64,000 bases of DNA, taken from the NCBI GenBank assembly GCA_031424975.1, contig JANPIL010000201.1:1-64000 (forward strand), given 5' to 3'. This DNA comes from Xanthocytophaga sp031424975 (GTDB taxonomy: Bacteria; Bacteroidota; Bacteroidia; Cytophagales; 172606-1). Shown here in pieces: positions 35,631 to 45,220 of the stretch. Every line of letters begins with the position of its first letter. Within the stretch, counting starts at the first letter, position 1. A program made the translations under genes and the position numbers. The notes under the pieces are model-generated. The model worked only from the letters and a program-made list of their open reading frames with translations. It was not told the origin of the DNA and searched no databases.

Positions 35631-37799
35631 ATGAATCTAAAAAAAAATTTACTGCTTATAGTAATTTCACTAACCGCTAATTTGGTAAATGCCCAGGTGC
35701 CCAATACTAAAACTCAACACCAGGGTTTTAAAATTTCCAATCCTTATTTTGAAATTAATTTTCTTTCAACAAACAACTCTCTGTATACCTACAAAGAAAA
35801 AGTAACCGGCGAAATAATAGAAATTTCAGCACCCATTTTTGAAATTGATGGCAGGCAACTATTAGCACAACCTGCGTCGCTGCAGCTATCATCCAAACCA
35901 GATACGCTTAAAAATTGTGTGATAGAATATCACTTAAAAGGAAAGCTGAAAGCCGATGCTGCAATGAGTTTGCAAGTCACTTTCAGGGTGTCGGCGCAAA
36001 GCCCGGTCGTACGTTTTTGTTATACGCTGCAAAGTACTGTTCCTCATTTGCTCACAAAGAAAAAAGGCAAAGATTCGCTCAATTATTTTTCAGCATCCTT
36101 TAAAAAATTCACCCGTTTTTCAGAAATACAATTAGCTGATTTTAATGAGTCATCTCACTCATTTGTGTTGAATGACAAGCTGGTGGAGGAAAGGTATTTT
36201 GAGAACAATCAGGCGGTTACGGGGCCAATCCTTGTAACAGAAAATAGCAAGGTTTCTTTTATGCTGGCTTATGAACATGGCTCCCAGGTCCCTGACCGCT
36301 TTATCACATTTGGGTTATCGGAAACCAAAACTATTTCAGTAAAAGCTGTTAAAGGAAACTATTATAACAATCAACCGCTTGATGCAACGCACCCCTACGA
36401 AACCATTTGGTTTGAACTGGCTGGGGTAAAAGGTGATAAGCAAAAACTGGCACAGTATTACCGCAATTTTATCCTGAAAGATATAGCAGTTAACCCAGCC
36501 AGCAGAACGCCTTACGTTTATTATAACACCTGGGGTTTTCAGGAACGAAACAAAGCATGGAATAGTAATAGATATTTATCATCCATGAATTTAAGCCATA
36601 CTCTTCAGGAGAGAAATATGGCACATCGCCTCGGCATTGATGTGTTTGTGCTGGATGCCGGTTGGTTTGGAAAAACTGGTGATTGGCAGGTGAACAAAAC
36701 ATTTTTTCCTGATAGTCTGCAGGTAGTAAAGGCAACGTTGGATTCGCTGAACATGAAACTTGGTTTATGGTACAGTCCGACCCAGGCAGCCGTTACCAGC
36801 AAGATATATAAAGCAAATGCAGATTGCATAACGTCTTATAATGGCGAAGCCAGCAAGCCTGCCGAAGTATGGGAAACAGAAGCCAGTTACAATATGTGCA
36901 TGGTAAGTAATTACTGGAAAGACTGTGCCGCCCAAATGATAAGAAGCGCCAGGGAATATGGAAATATTTATTTTAAATGGGATGCGATATCACAGTATGG
37001 TTGTAATAGTCCGCAACACAACCATGGTACCCTGGCCAATACCGAACAGGAGCGTATGGATTGCTATGCATTTGCATTGGGCCGGTATCTTAATAAAGTG
37101 GTGGACAGTGTAGCATCGGTAGTTCCGAATGCCATTGTAGATTTCGACATCACCGAAGGCTGGCGCAGCATGGGTTTGCAGTTTTTAGCCTGTGGCAAAT
37201 ATTTTCATATCAACAACGGGCCATATTACGATACTTATAATTTACCTCTGCCTGAAAAAATGCTTTGGAACAATATTTTTGTGTATCCGGGAGCCGCAAG
37301 AGCAGCAATTTGTCGTAGCACTTTAGGCTATGATAAATGGATTCCCTCCGTACTTTTTCTTACGCATTACTTACCTGATGCACCACAAACATCTCAAACA
37401 ATAAATGTGGCATCACTCATACTGGGGCAGAATGGTTTTTGGGGAGATTTGCTGGCGCTTTCTGTTGAAAGCATAAACCATATTAGTGGCATCATTCAAA
37501 AATACAAACAGGTTAAAAACGATATTACGGTAAGCTACCCGGTAACAACAGGAGCCATTAATTCCCTGCCGGAGATACATGAAAAAATAAATGAAAAGAA
37601 TGGGCGTGGTGCATTGGTTATTTTTTCAATGGCCGCCATTGGCCACAGGTACACTTACATCACAAAAAATAAAGTAGATAAAAATATATGGCACAACGAA
37701 GATGTGCAGGTGAGTTACGATAATCAGGGCAGGGCCATTATCACCTGTGAATTTAAAGATGCAGCCGCTAAAATTATTTTCTTTGGCGTCAAGCAATAA
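35631..37799 (+). CDS. GH36-like alpha-galactosidase family enzyme (clan GH-D)
   Basis: The ATG at 35631 starts a signal peptide ending LVNAQV; an in-frame start 22 codons upstream lacks support. The 722-residue enzyme has an N-terminal beta supersandwich, then the clan D barrel: YYNTWGFQERNKAW, DVFVLDAGWFGKTGDW, KLGLWYSPTQAA, and the nucleophile strand IYFKWDAISQYG with Asp451. A later strand (VDFDITEGWR, Asp506) is a candidate acid/base site. Family members remove alpha-galactose or related groups. It follows the GH78 gene by about 110 bp and precedes the next GH78-like gene by 20 bp, so coexpression is likely. Confidence 0.8.
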   Translation: MNLKKNLLLIVISLTANLVNAQVPNTKTQHQGFKISNPYFEINFLSTNNSLYTYKEKVTGEIIEISAPIFEIDGRQLLAQPASLQLSSKPDTLKNCVIEYHLKGKLKADAAMSLQVTFRVSAQSPVVRFCYTLQSTVPHLLTKKKGKDSLNYFSASFKKFTRFSEIQLADFNESSHSFVLNDKLVEERYFENNQAVTGPILVTENSKVSFMLAYEHGSQVPDRFITFGLSETKTISVKAVKGNYYNNQPLDATHPYETIWFELAGVKGDKQKLAQYYRNFILKDIAVNPASRTPYVYYNTWGFQERNKAWNSNRYLSSMNLSHTLQERNMAHRLGIDVFVLDAGWFGKTGDWQVNKTFFPDSLQVVKATLDSLNMKLGLWYSPTQAAVTSKIYKANADCITSYNGEASKPAEVWETEASYNMCMVSNYWKDCAAQMIRSAREYGNIYFKWDAISQYGCNSPQHNHGTLANTEQERMDCYAFALGRYLNKVVDSVASVVPNAIVDFDITEGWRSMGLQFLACGKYFHINNGPYYDTYNLPLPEKMLWNNIFVYPGAARAAICRSTLGYDKWIPSVLFLTHYLPDAPQTSQTINVASLILGQNGFWGDLLALSVESINHISGIIQKYKQVKNDITVSYPVTTGAINSLPEIHEKINEKNGRGALVIFSMAAIGHRYTYITKNKVDKNIWHNEDVQVSYDNQGRAIITCEFKDAAAKIIFFGVKQ

Positions 37800-37819
37800 T
37801 TTAATTTATAAACATCAAC

Positions 37820-39451
37820 ATGAGAAAAGATTTTGGTTTTCTTGCCTGCATTTTTATCAGCGCAATTTGTACCAGCAATAGTTACGCACAAGATAATGTA
37901 AAAAGGACTTATCTAAATGAGGCTCAAGTATTGCTTCCGGTTTTAACGCACCATACTTCTTATCCTGTTCATATCATCAACATTAAAAAAGATACATCCG
38001 TATGGCTTGGGTGGAAATCAACAGTCATTTCCCCTGCTAAGCAACTTACCAATATAAAGCTGGATAAAGGCGATACCGTAATACTCGACTTTGGCCGTAA
38101 CATAGTTGGTTATTTACAAGGGGTAAGTAACACAACTGCAAAAGTAAAAATTCAAACTGCAGAAGTGCTGGCGGAATTGGGTGATAACTGGGAACAATAT
38201 CCTCCGTTTTTTGACAATGGGTATAAGCCATCTAATAGCTGGGTTTTTGATGTTGATATTGAAAACAACTGGCGCATAAATGAGCGGCGTACCTTTCGGT
38301 ATATCAGAATGGTTGTTTTAAAAACGGATACTGCTATAACACTATCAAACCTTCACTGCGATGAAGTTTCAGCCATTTCATTTAATAAAATTAAACCAAT
38401 AAGAGGCTTTAGTAAAAAAATACAGCAGGTAGATTTAGTTGCGCAATATACCCTGCGAAATTGCATACAGGAAGTATTTGAAGATGGGCCCAAAAGAGAT
38501 CAGCGTTTATGGTTGGGCGATTTGCGGCTGGAGGCATTGGCCGATGGCGTGTTGTATCAATCCGATAGCCAGGTTAAACGATGCCTGCTGCTGTTTGCCG
38601 GTATGCAAAGGGAGGATGGTTTTATACCAGCCTGTGTATTTACACAAAAGGGCGAACGCCCCGAAATTGGCGGCGAAATGATACCGGATTATGCGATGCT
38701 GTTTGGTAATGTTTTGCTGAACTATGCAAACAGTAGCAATGACTGGGTATTGGCAAAAAAGCTTTATCCTTTAGCCTGCCAGCAAGTGGACATTGTTTGT
38801 ACTAAATGGCTGAATGATAAAAACTATCTGCAAATACCGGACTCTATATGGCAGTTTATTGATTGGAGCAAAAGCTTAGACAGGCAGGCTGCAGAACATG
38901 CCACAGCTATCTATGCAGCAAAATCATTAATAAGCCTTGCAACTAAATTAGGAATAAAAAAAGATGTTATAAAATGGCAAACCCTTAGCAACAAACTAAC
39001 TGCATCAGCTTTAGATAATTTGTATGATAAAGAAAAAGGGCTCTTTATTTCGGGCAGTCAAAAACAAGTTTCCTGGGCTTCGCAAATATGGATGATACTG
39101 GCTGGGGTAGCAGATAAAAATACCGGGGCTAAAATTTTAGATCAAATAAAAAAAGATTCAACTGCTATCAAACCCGGCACACCTTATCTTATGCATCATT
39201 TGGTGCAGGCTTACCTGCTTTGCAATATGGATGAGGAAGCGTATAACCTTATCAAAAATTATTGGGGTGGCATGGTTGATAAAGGTGCCGATACTTTCTG
39301 GGAAATTTACAATCCTGAGAATGCTTACACGTCGCCTTACAACAGCCATTTGTTTAACAGCTATTGCCACGCCTGGAGTTGCACACCTGCCTGGTTTCTG
39401 CGGCATCCGGTGTATGGTAAAAGGCTTTTAAAGGTTGATAAGAGGAAGTGA
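37820..39451 (+). CDS. GH78-like six-hairpin glycosidase, short form
   Basis: This 543-residue exported protein (signal ending NSYAQD) lacks the long N-terminal domains of ordinary alpha-L-rhamnosidases. It has one beta-sandwich (GDTVILDFGRNIVGYLQG) followed by the six-hairpin catalytic barrel. The family hallmark appears as EDGPKRDQRLWLGDLRLEA with Asp222, where Cys is replaced by Gly and Glu by Asp. A closing aromatic loop (SHLFNSYCHAWSCTPAWFL) matches the family. It is the last of three close genes. The substrate may differ from plain alpha-L-rhamnosides because of the altered hallmark. Confidence 0.8.
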   Translation: MRKDFGFLACIFISAICTSNSYAQDNVKRTYLNEAQVLLPVLTHHTSYPVHIINIKKDTSVWLGWKSTVISPAKQLTNIKLDKGDTVILDFGRNIVGYLQGVSNTTAKVKIQTAEVLAELGDNWEQYPPFFDNGYKPSNSWVFDVDIENNWRINERRTFRYIRMVVLKTDTAITLSNLHCDEVSAISFNKIKPIRGFSKKIQQVDLVAQYTLRNCIQEVFEDGPKRDQRLWLGDLRLEALADGVLYQSDSQVKRCLLLFAGMQREDGFIPACVFTQKGERPEIGGEMIPDYAMLFGNVLLNYANSSNDWVLAKKLYPLACQQVDIVCTKWLNDKNYLQIPDSIWQFIDWSKSLDRQAAEHATAIYAAKSLISLATKLGIKKDVIKWQTLSNKLTASALDNLYDKEKGLFISGSQKQVSWASQIWMILAGVADKNTGAKILDQIKKDSTAIKPGTPYLMHHLVQAYLLCNMDEEAYNLIKNYWGGMVDKGADTFWEIYNPENAYTSPYNSHLFNSYCHAWSCTPAWFLRHPVYGKRLLKVDKRK

Positions 39452-39648
39452 ATACTAAAGAGTATAATTTGATTATTGCTTACCAATTAATGCTAAAAAA
39501 TATCTATTGTTAGCCTTAGTCGAAAATAAGCCAAACTTTAAATAACCTTATTACCTTATTCGGCATAGTGGCAACTGCATTGTAAACTTGTAATTTAATT
39601 TTAAAAACAAATCTTGGGGTACAAATTTAATTTTACCCGTTATAAAAA

Positions 39649-40848
39649 ATGAAGAAGATTACGTTACAAATAATACTTAAATCACTGCTTGCTTTTTGTT
39701 TGTGTAACTCAGTTTACTCACAAAAAAACTCAGCCGCTAAAATCCCTGTAATTGTAATTACCGATTTATATCATCCTGCCCAAGATCCGGGCGACAATTT
39801 CGATTTATTGATGGCGTATGCCTTGCCAAATATTGATTTGAAAGCAGTAATCCTCGATTGTACAGAACCCTTTCGGCAACCTGTGGCTGTTAATCCTGGC
39901 GAAGGATTATACCCTGATGACAATGGCCCAAGAGAAGCTGGTTACATACCCATACTGCAGTTAAATTATATTTTCGACCGCACCGTTCCCTTCGCCGCCG
40001 GCCCGTTTTATCCAATGAAAAAAGAAAACGATAAGATGTTGGATATTCCAACATTTCAGCAGCAGGGTATTGAGTTATTGATTAAAACTTTAAAAGAAAG
40101 CCCGGCAAAAATTCAAATCCTGTCTTTTGGGTCTGCCCGTGTGTTGGCAGTTGCGTACAATAGGGAGCCTGCATTATTTAGAAAGAAAGTGGAGCGCATA
40201 CATTTGTCTGCAGGAGCATCAGGTCCTGATTTTTTAGAATGGAATATTGCTTTAGATCGGATGGCAATTAAAACAATTTTGCAATCCAATTTGCCAGTTG
40301 CATTATATCCTTGCGCTGCTGATACCGCCAATGGTATTGGCTATGGCTCTTACAATTATCCCTTTAGTTATGATGAACACAATACTTTTTACAAACTGCC
40401 TAACCTCAATTTTATTTTTACAATGGATTCCGTACTGCAACGCTACTTAGCTTATTCATTTATACAAAGTTCACAAAACGATTTTCTTCGAGCTATGGAA
40501 AATGATACAGTCTTAAACATGCAGCCGGGTTTTTACAATCATGAACATTATGTTTGGGAAACCGCCGTGTGGTTGCAGGTGGCAAAAATGAAACTCGTTT
40601 ATATCAAAGCTGGCAGGTACAGCATCATTTCTGAAAATAAGGTGGCTGCTTCAGACAAGATTATTACTAACGAACTGCATGCCTGCAAAGTGGAATTAAC
40701 TAAAAACGGCTATACATTTAAAGAATCAAAACGGCCTTCTAATTTCAGTATTTTTTATCGTAACAATCCATTGTTGTATGAGAAAGCTATGCAGCAGGCA
40801 TTGCCTGAGTTGTATCGTGGTTTTAGAGCGGGTTTAAAAAGTAGATGA
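39649..40848 (+). CDS. Exported nucleoside-hydrolase-fold protein with altered metal motif
   Basis: The 399-residue protein has a signal peptide ending SVYSQ and begins the mature part with VIVITDLYHPAQDPGDNFD. This corresponds to the DxDxGxDD calcium-binding opening of inosine-uridine nucleoside hydrolases, but with a longer spacing (Asp39, Asp46, Asp49, Asp52). Later segments (IQILSFGSARVLAVAY, HLSAGASGP) follow the same fold. Proteins of this kind appear in Bacteroidota glycan loci and are annotated as nucleoside-hydrolase-like; catalysis on nucleosides is not assured. It has a 197-bp spacer upstream and converges with the minus-strand FG-GAP gene. Confidence 0.65.
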   Translation: MKKITLQIILKSLLAFCLCNSVYSQKNSAAKIPVIVITDLYHPAQDPGDNFDLLMAYALPNIDLKAVILDCTEPFRQPVAVNPGEGLYPDDNGPREAGYIPILQLNYIFDRTVPFAAGPFYPMKKENDKMLDIPTFQQQGIELLIKTLKESPAKIQILSFGSARVLAVAYNREPALFRKKVERIHLSAGASGPDFLEWNIALDRMAIKTILQSNLPVALYPCAADTANGIGYGSYNYPFSYDEHNTFYKLPNLNFIFTMDSVLQRYLAYSFIQSSQNDFLRAMENDTVLNMQPGFYNHEHYVWETAVWLQVAKMKLVYIKAGRYSIISENKVAASDKIITNELHACKVELTKNGYTFKESKRPSNFSIFYRNNPLLYEKAMQQALPELYRGFRAGLKSR

Positions 40849-40938
40849 CAAACAAACGGGGGACACAATTTGTCCTTCCCCCCGCCCCTTGTAAAATAGA
40901 ACAACTCTAGAACAATTTAAATAAACTATCTCCACCGA

Positions 40939-42126
40939 CTAGTTGGTCTGTTCAAAAAAGTACACTCCCTTCTTGTTAGACACAATAATGTCGGACAATG
41001 CATCTCCATTAATATCTTTTACTGTTATACTATTGCCAATGCCGGAATTATCGTCAATCTGATGCGGTATCCACTGTGGGTTTTTACCGGGAATATATTC
41101 AAACCAATACAGCACAGCAGGTTCATAAGAACCGGGGTCATGGCCATCCTCATGGGCAAGGTAGCGTTTGCCGGTAACAAGATCAGGGTGTCTGTCACCG
41201 TTAACATCTGTAAAAGCCAAGCAATGACTTTGCGAAAAAAGTTTGCTTATTTCGTGAGTGACCCAGTTGATGCTGCCAGTGGCCGTAACTATTTGCTCAT
41301 GCCACCAAATACCGTATTGATGCGCCGAAGAACTGATGATATCCATATCGCCGTCTTCATCCACATCGTAAGTAAACATGTTGGCGCAATCTGCTCCCAG
41401 GCCGGCAGGATGAAATGTCCAGTTTGCAGCCATTACATTAACTGGTGATTGCCACCACCCTGATTTTATTATTACGTCATTGCGGCCATCTTTATTTACA
41501 TCACCCCAGCCCAACCCATGTGTGTATCGGTCACTGGCTATCATGCTGTCGTTGCTGATAATATGGCGTTGCCAAACGGTATCGTTTTTAGCAACAGGCG
41601 ACTGCAGCCAGATTACCTGCCTGGTAGTAACATCGTTACAAATAAGGTCCATCCTGCCATTGCTATCCACATCTACAAATGCAGGGTTTTCCATACCGGC
41701 ATTGGCGAGAATTGTATGCGACTTCCACAATCCTTTTTTATTTTTTGGGTTTTGATACCAGGTACAAGCAGCTCCGGGCTGGTCAAATTTTATCAGGTCA
41801 TTCCAGCCATCATTATTTACATCCATACAAAAATTTAGAAAAGTGGTTCGATAGCCGGGAACAGGATCAAGCGTATCTGCATGCAACAAATGCTGTTTCC
41901 ATAAAGGCGCCTCCCACCAGTAGTTACCCGCCAGTATATCTTCTTTGCCATCATTGTTTACATCACCCACAGCTACCCCTTCAGACACAAACGCTGTGCT
42001 AATGGTATGCTTTTTAAACTGTACGGTGTGGTTGCTTTTATTACGCTGTGCATAGCCCGTTAATGTGCAAAGCGTAAGTAGCTGCATTATCAGGAATGAA
42101 AATGTTGATGTCTTTAGTGATGCCAT
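40939..42126 (-). CDS. FG-GAP/VCBS-repeat exported protein
   Basis: The 395-residue protein has a signal peptide ending TGYAQ and then repeats of a DxNxDGxxDI calcium-loop blade: VGDVNNDGKEDIL, MDVNNDGWNDLI, VDVDSNGRMDLI, GDVNKDGRNDVI, YDVDEDGDMDII, FTDVNGDRHPDLV and VKDINGDALSDII. Seven such loops imply a seven-bladed beta propeller. These propellers bind sugars or act as lyases in polysaccharide degradation, for example rhamnogalacturonan lyase relatives. Here no catalytic residues can be assigned. It lies in the same direction as the GH78 gene at 42405-45077, 278 bp downstream of that gene. Confidence 0.85.
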   Translation of the reverse strand: MASLKTSTFSFLIMQLLTLCTLTGYAQRNKSNHTVQFKKHTISTAFVSEGVAVGDVNNDGKEDILAGNYWWEAPLWKQHLLHADTLDPVPGYRTTFLNFCMDVNNDGWNDLIKFDQPGAACTWYQNPKNKKGLWKSHTILANAGMENPAFVDVDSNGRMDLICNDVTTRQVIWLQSPVAKNDTVWQRHIISNDSMIASDRYTHGLGWGDVNKDGRNDVIIKSGWWQSPVNVMAANWTFHPAGLGADCANMFTYDVDEDGDMDIISSSAHQYGIWWHEQIVTATGSINWVTHEISKLFSQSHCLAFTDVNGDRHPDLVTGKRYLAHEDGHDPGSYEPAVLYWFEYIPGKNPQWIPHQIDDNSGIGNSITVKDINGDALSDIIVSNKKGVYFFEQTN

Positions 42127-42315
42127 ATCAGTTTGTTTAAAAGTATTTACTAACCATTATAAATGTAAAAAAATAAAGCACCTGTATTTCAATTAATTTT
42201 TATAATGCTCTTTAGTAGAAGCTACGAGTTCAGTTTAACATTGCAACGCCAGCAATTTGGCAAGCAATTTTAAAGATTCACTATTGCTACCTTGGCCGCT
42301 GTTGTCGGTATCCTC

Positions 42316-42353
42316 AACCAGGTAGGCGCACTCCGTCCTGTGTCTGCCTGGTT
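42316..42353. repeat. Imperfect hairpin between the FG-GAP and GH78 genes
   Basis: AACCAGGTAGGCGCAC and GTGTCTGCCTGGTT pair imperfectly around an 8-nt loop in the 278-bp spacer. There is no T-run on either side, so a genomic repeat is as likely as a terminator. Confidence 0.35.
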
Positions 42354-42404
42354 ACTACTGCTTTAAATAGATCAAATTTCATTTATTACCATAGGCGATA
42401 GGTT

Positions 42405-45077
42405 TTAGTTATTAATTTCCCTAATCTCGAAATCGAACACTCCGGCAGGTAGTTTGGTTGAATAACTTGTACTATTTGCTTCAAAATCTACTTTTTTCCC
42501 ATTCATTTTAATTTCCTTCCCTGAAAGCTTTAGCATTGCAGTACTGTTTGCAGGAATAACTACATGATAAGTCACTATTTTACCTTTACGCTTCCAGCTT
42601 GAAGTTATTTGGCCATAAGGCCCGTCATGGCTGGTTTGAAACGAATCAAGGCCATTTACAAAATGCGGTTCCAGCAAAATGTTCTTAAACCCAGGATTTT
42701 TCTCATCGGGCCTTATGCCACCCAATGCCTTGTAATACCAGGCACTGATTTCACCAAACATAATATGGTTTAGAGATTGATCGCTTTTTGCATTAAGGGG
42801 CCAGTTTTCATGAAGTGTTGTTGCCCCGTTCTCAATCCACCATCCCCAGGAAGGATATGATTTTTGACTTGCTAATTCGTAAGCCAAATCAGGATACCCG
42901 TTTTCACTTAGTGCACTCAATATACATTTTGTTCCAAGCAGCCCAACATCCAAATGTTTGCCATCGGCAATTACCCTAATTGAAAGATTTTCTGCAACTT
43001 TTGTTTTCATATTTTCAGGAACTATACCCCAAAAAAGAGGAGCACTTAACTCGGTTTGTAGCCCGGTTGCATATATCCCGGTTTGATAATTAAGATACTT
43101 TACGTTGATTGCAGATGCAATTTTTTCCGCCAACAGAGAATATTTCTGATAATCTGAATCATTGTGCAATATTTTAGCTGTCTTGGCCAGAATTGTCGCA
43201 TCAACATAGTAATATATAGACGATGTCAACTCTATCGATGCTTTCGATTTTACAGGAACCCAATCGCCCAAACCCCAGTCTGTTAAACTATTATGGCTTA
43301 AATCGCTAATGTGATCAACATACCTTTTAATATTTTCATAGCAATCGGCTAATAATTTTAAATCACCATAAAATTGGTAGATGTTCCATGGAATAATAGC
43401 TATCGAACTTGTATAGTCCACCCCATTAGCCCAATGGTAACCCCAGCCGCTTGTAGGAATAATTCCGGGCAATACGCCATTTGGCTGTTGCTCGTCACGG
43501 TGGTCGGCCAGCCATTTTTCGTAGATGGTAATGGCATCGAAATTGTACAGACCAGTTTCGCTGGCAATTTGGGCATCGCCTGTCCAGCCAAGCTTTTCAC
43601 GTTGCGGGCAATCTGTTGGGAGACCCTGGAGGTTCGATAAATATGAAGCATTGGTTGCTCTCCATATCTTATTCAAGGTTTGGTCAGAACTGTTCACCTT
43701 ACCAATAGCAGGAACATCGCTGTACATAAATATGCCTGTAAGGCGCTTGATTTCAACAGGGCGATTGCTGGTTACCTCCACATATTGAAAGCCTTTATAA
43801 TTAAAATGCGGATAAAATGTTTCAACACTATCGCCCCCAAGAATATAAATGTCTGTTTGAAAAGGATATTTTTCATCAGTTGGCTCATAGTAAGGGTCAA
43901 TATTCGATAAGTCCACATTTCCGTCTTTGTTTAGGATCTCCGCATGTTTTAAACGGATTTCGGTACCCCGTTCCCCTTTCACACTAATGCGTGTGATCCC
44001 GGCAATATTGCGGCCCAGATTAAATATCGATTTGAGATCGCTTATCTTGTTTGTTGATACCGGGTTAACTTCTTCAACAAAACGAATGGGCTCTAGTTGC
44101 TGCGCTGTAATGTTTTGAGAAGGTGCGCCTACCAAAATAGCATTTACCCATGTAGAATCGTCGAATTGCGGCGTGTTCCAACCGGGCTGATTAAGCCGGG
44201 CATCGTAATGTTCGCCAACATAAATACTGTTGAAAATAATCGGGCTGGGCGATGTTTTCCAATCTGTGCCTGAAGTTATAACTTCCTGATGGCCATCTTC
44301 ATAAGTAAGACGAAGGTCAAGACAAAATTTTTGACGGTTGCGCCACGGGGCCTTATCGAAATACCACACAGCCGCATCCTGAAAATTGTACCATCCATTG
44401 CCAAGCAACACACCTAAAGCCACATTTTCTGAATTAACCAAAGACGTTACATCGTAAGTAACATAGAGAGTACGCCTGTCGAAACGTGTAAACATCGGAT
44501 CGAGCCGGTGATTGCCCACACGCTCTCCGTTAATAAAAAGCTCATACAAGCCGGCAGCAGCAATATAAACCCGGGCACTTATAATTTTTCCCGAAGGCCG
44601 AAATTGTTTACGGAAGCAGGCCGCAGGTTTCAAGGTTATATCTTTCGAATCCGAAACCCAATGACCTTTCCAATTACCAATTTGCATCATTCCAGTTTCA
44701 AAACTGGCAACTGGCGCTATCGCTGATTTATTAAGCTCTTTGTTCCATAAAATTACTGTCCAAAAATATTTTGTAAACGGCTTTAATGCTTGTCCTTTAT
44801 AAGAAATCAGCATTCCGGGATCCGAAATTTTCTTTGTATCCCAACAATTTCCTATTCCATTTGCTACCTGAACAGAATCAGTTCCAACTATAACCTGATA
44901 GGCTGTTTGCATGGCACCCACGGTGCTGTCATTCATTTGCCAGTGCAAACGTGGCGATGGAGCATCAATACCAATAGGATTTATGAGGTGTTCGCATTTC
45001 AAACGGTATGATTGTCCCTGCGTGTGAACAGCATAAAATAAAAGTAGTTTTATAACCAATACTGGGTTCAATTTCAT
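42405..45077 (-). CDS. GH78 alpha-L-rhamnosidase (full-length, canonical)
   Basis: The 890-residue enzyme shows the standard multidomain GH78 series. It has a signal peptide ending HTQGQ, an Ig-like N-domain (CEHLINPIGIDAPSPRLHW), a carbohydrate-binding jelly roll (LYELFINGERVGNHRLDP), a beta-sandwich (FNLGRNIAGITRISV) and the six-hairpin barrel with the intact hallmark DCPQREKLGWTGDAQ (Asp489 at its start). A C-terminal beta domain closes it. It should remove terminal alpha-L-rhamnose by inversion. Of the three GH78-type genes in the block it is the one most certain to be a true rhamnosidase. Confidence 0.95.
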   Translation of the reverse strand: MKLNPVLVIKLLLFYAVHTQGQSYRLKCEHLINPIGIDAPSPRLHWQMNDSTVGAMQTAYQVIVGTDSVQVANGIGNCWDTKKISDPGMLISYKGQALKPFTKYFWTVILWNKELNKSAIAPVASFETGMMQIGNWKGHWVSDSKDITLKPAACFRKQFRPSGKIISARVYIAAAGLYELFINGERVGNHRLDPMFTRFDRRTLYVTYDVTSLVNSENVALGVLLGNGWYNFQDAAVWYFDKAPWRNRQKFCLDLRLTYEDGHQEVITSGTDWKTSPSPIIFNSIYVGEHYDARLNQPGWNTPQFDDSTWVNAILVGAPSQNITAQQLEPIRFVEEVNPVSTNKISDLKSIFNLGRNIAGITRISVKGERGTEIRLKHAEILNKDGNVDLSNIDPYYEPTDEKYPFQTDIYILGGDSVETFYPHFNYKGFQYVEVTSNRPVEIKRLTGIFMYSDVPAIGKVNSSDQTLNKIWRATNASYLSNLQGLPTDCPQREKLGWTGDAQIASETGLYNFDAITIYEKWLADHRDEQQPNGVLPGIIPTSGWGYHWANGVDYTSSIAIIPWNIYQFYGDLKLLADCYENIKRYVDHISDLSHNSLTDWGLGDWVPVKSKASIELTSSIYYYVDATILAKTAKILHNDSDYQKYSLLAEKIASAINVKYLNYQTGIYATGLQTELSAPLFWGIVPENMKTKVAENLSIRVIADGKHLDVGLLGTKCILSALSENGYPDLAYELASQKSYPSWGWWIENGATTLHENWPLNAKSDQSLNHIMFGEISAWYYKALGGIRPDEKNPGFKNILLEPHFVNGLDSFQTSHDGPYGQITSSWKRKGKIVTYHVVIPANSTAMLKLSGKEIKMNGKKVDFEANSTSYSTKLPAGVFDFEIREINN

Positions 45078-45220
45078 AAATAGTTAGTTTTTATATTTTC
45101 GTTTAGTTTATTGCTGTATCGCCGGTATAAAAACTACAATAAGGTTTTCTGATTCTTTCAATGTCACTATTAGGCATTTTTGGCGTTAATAAAGTTATTC
45201 GGTCATTTTTTTTTACTATT

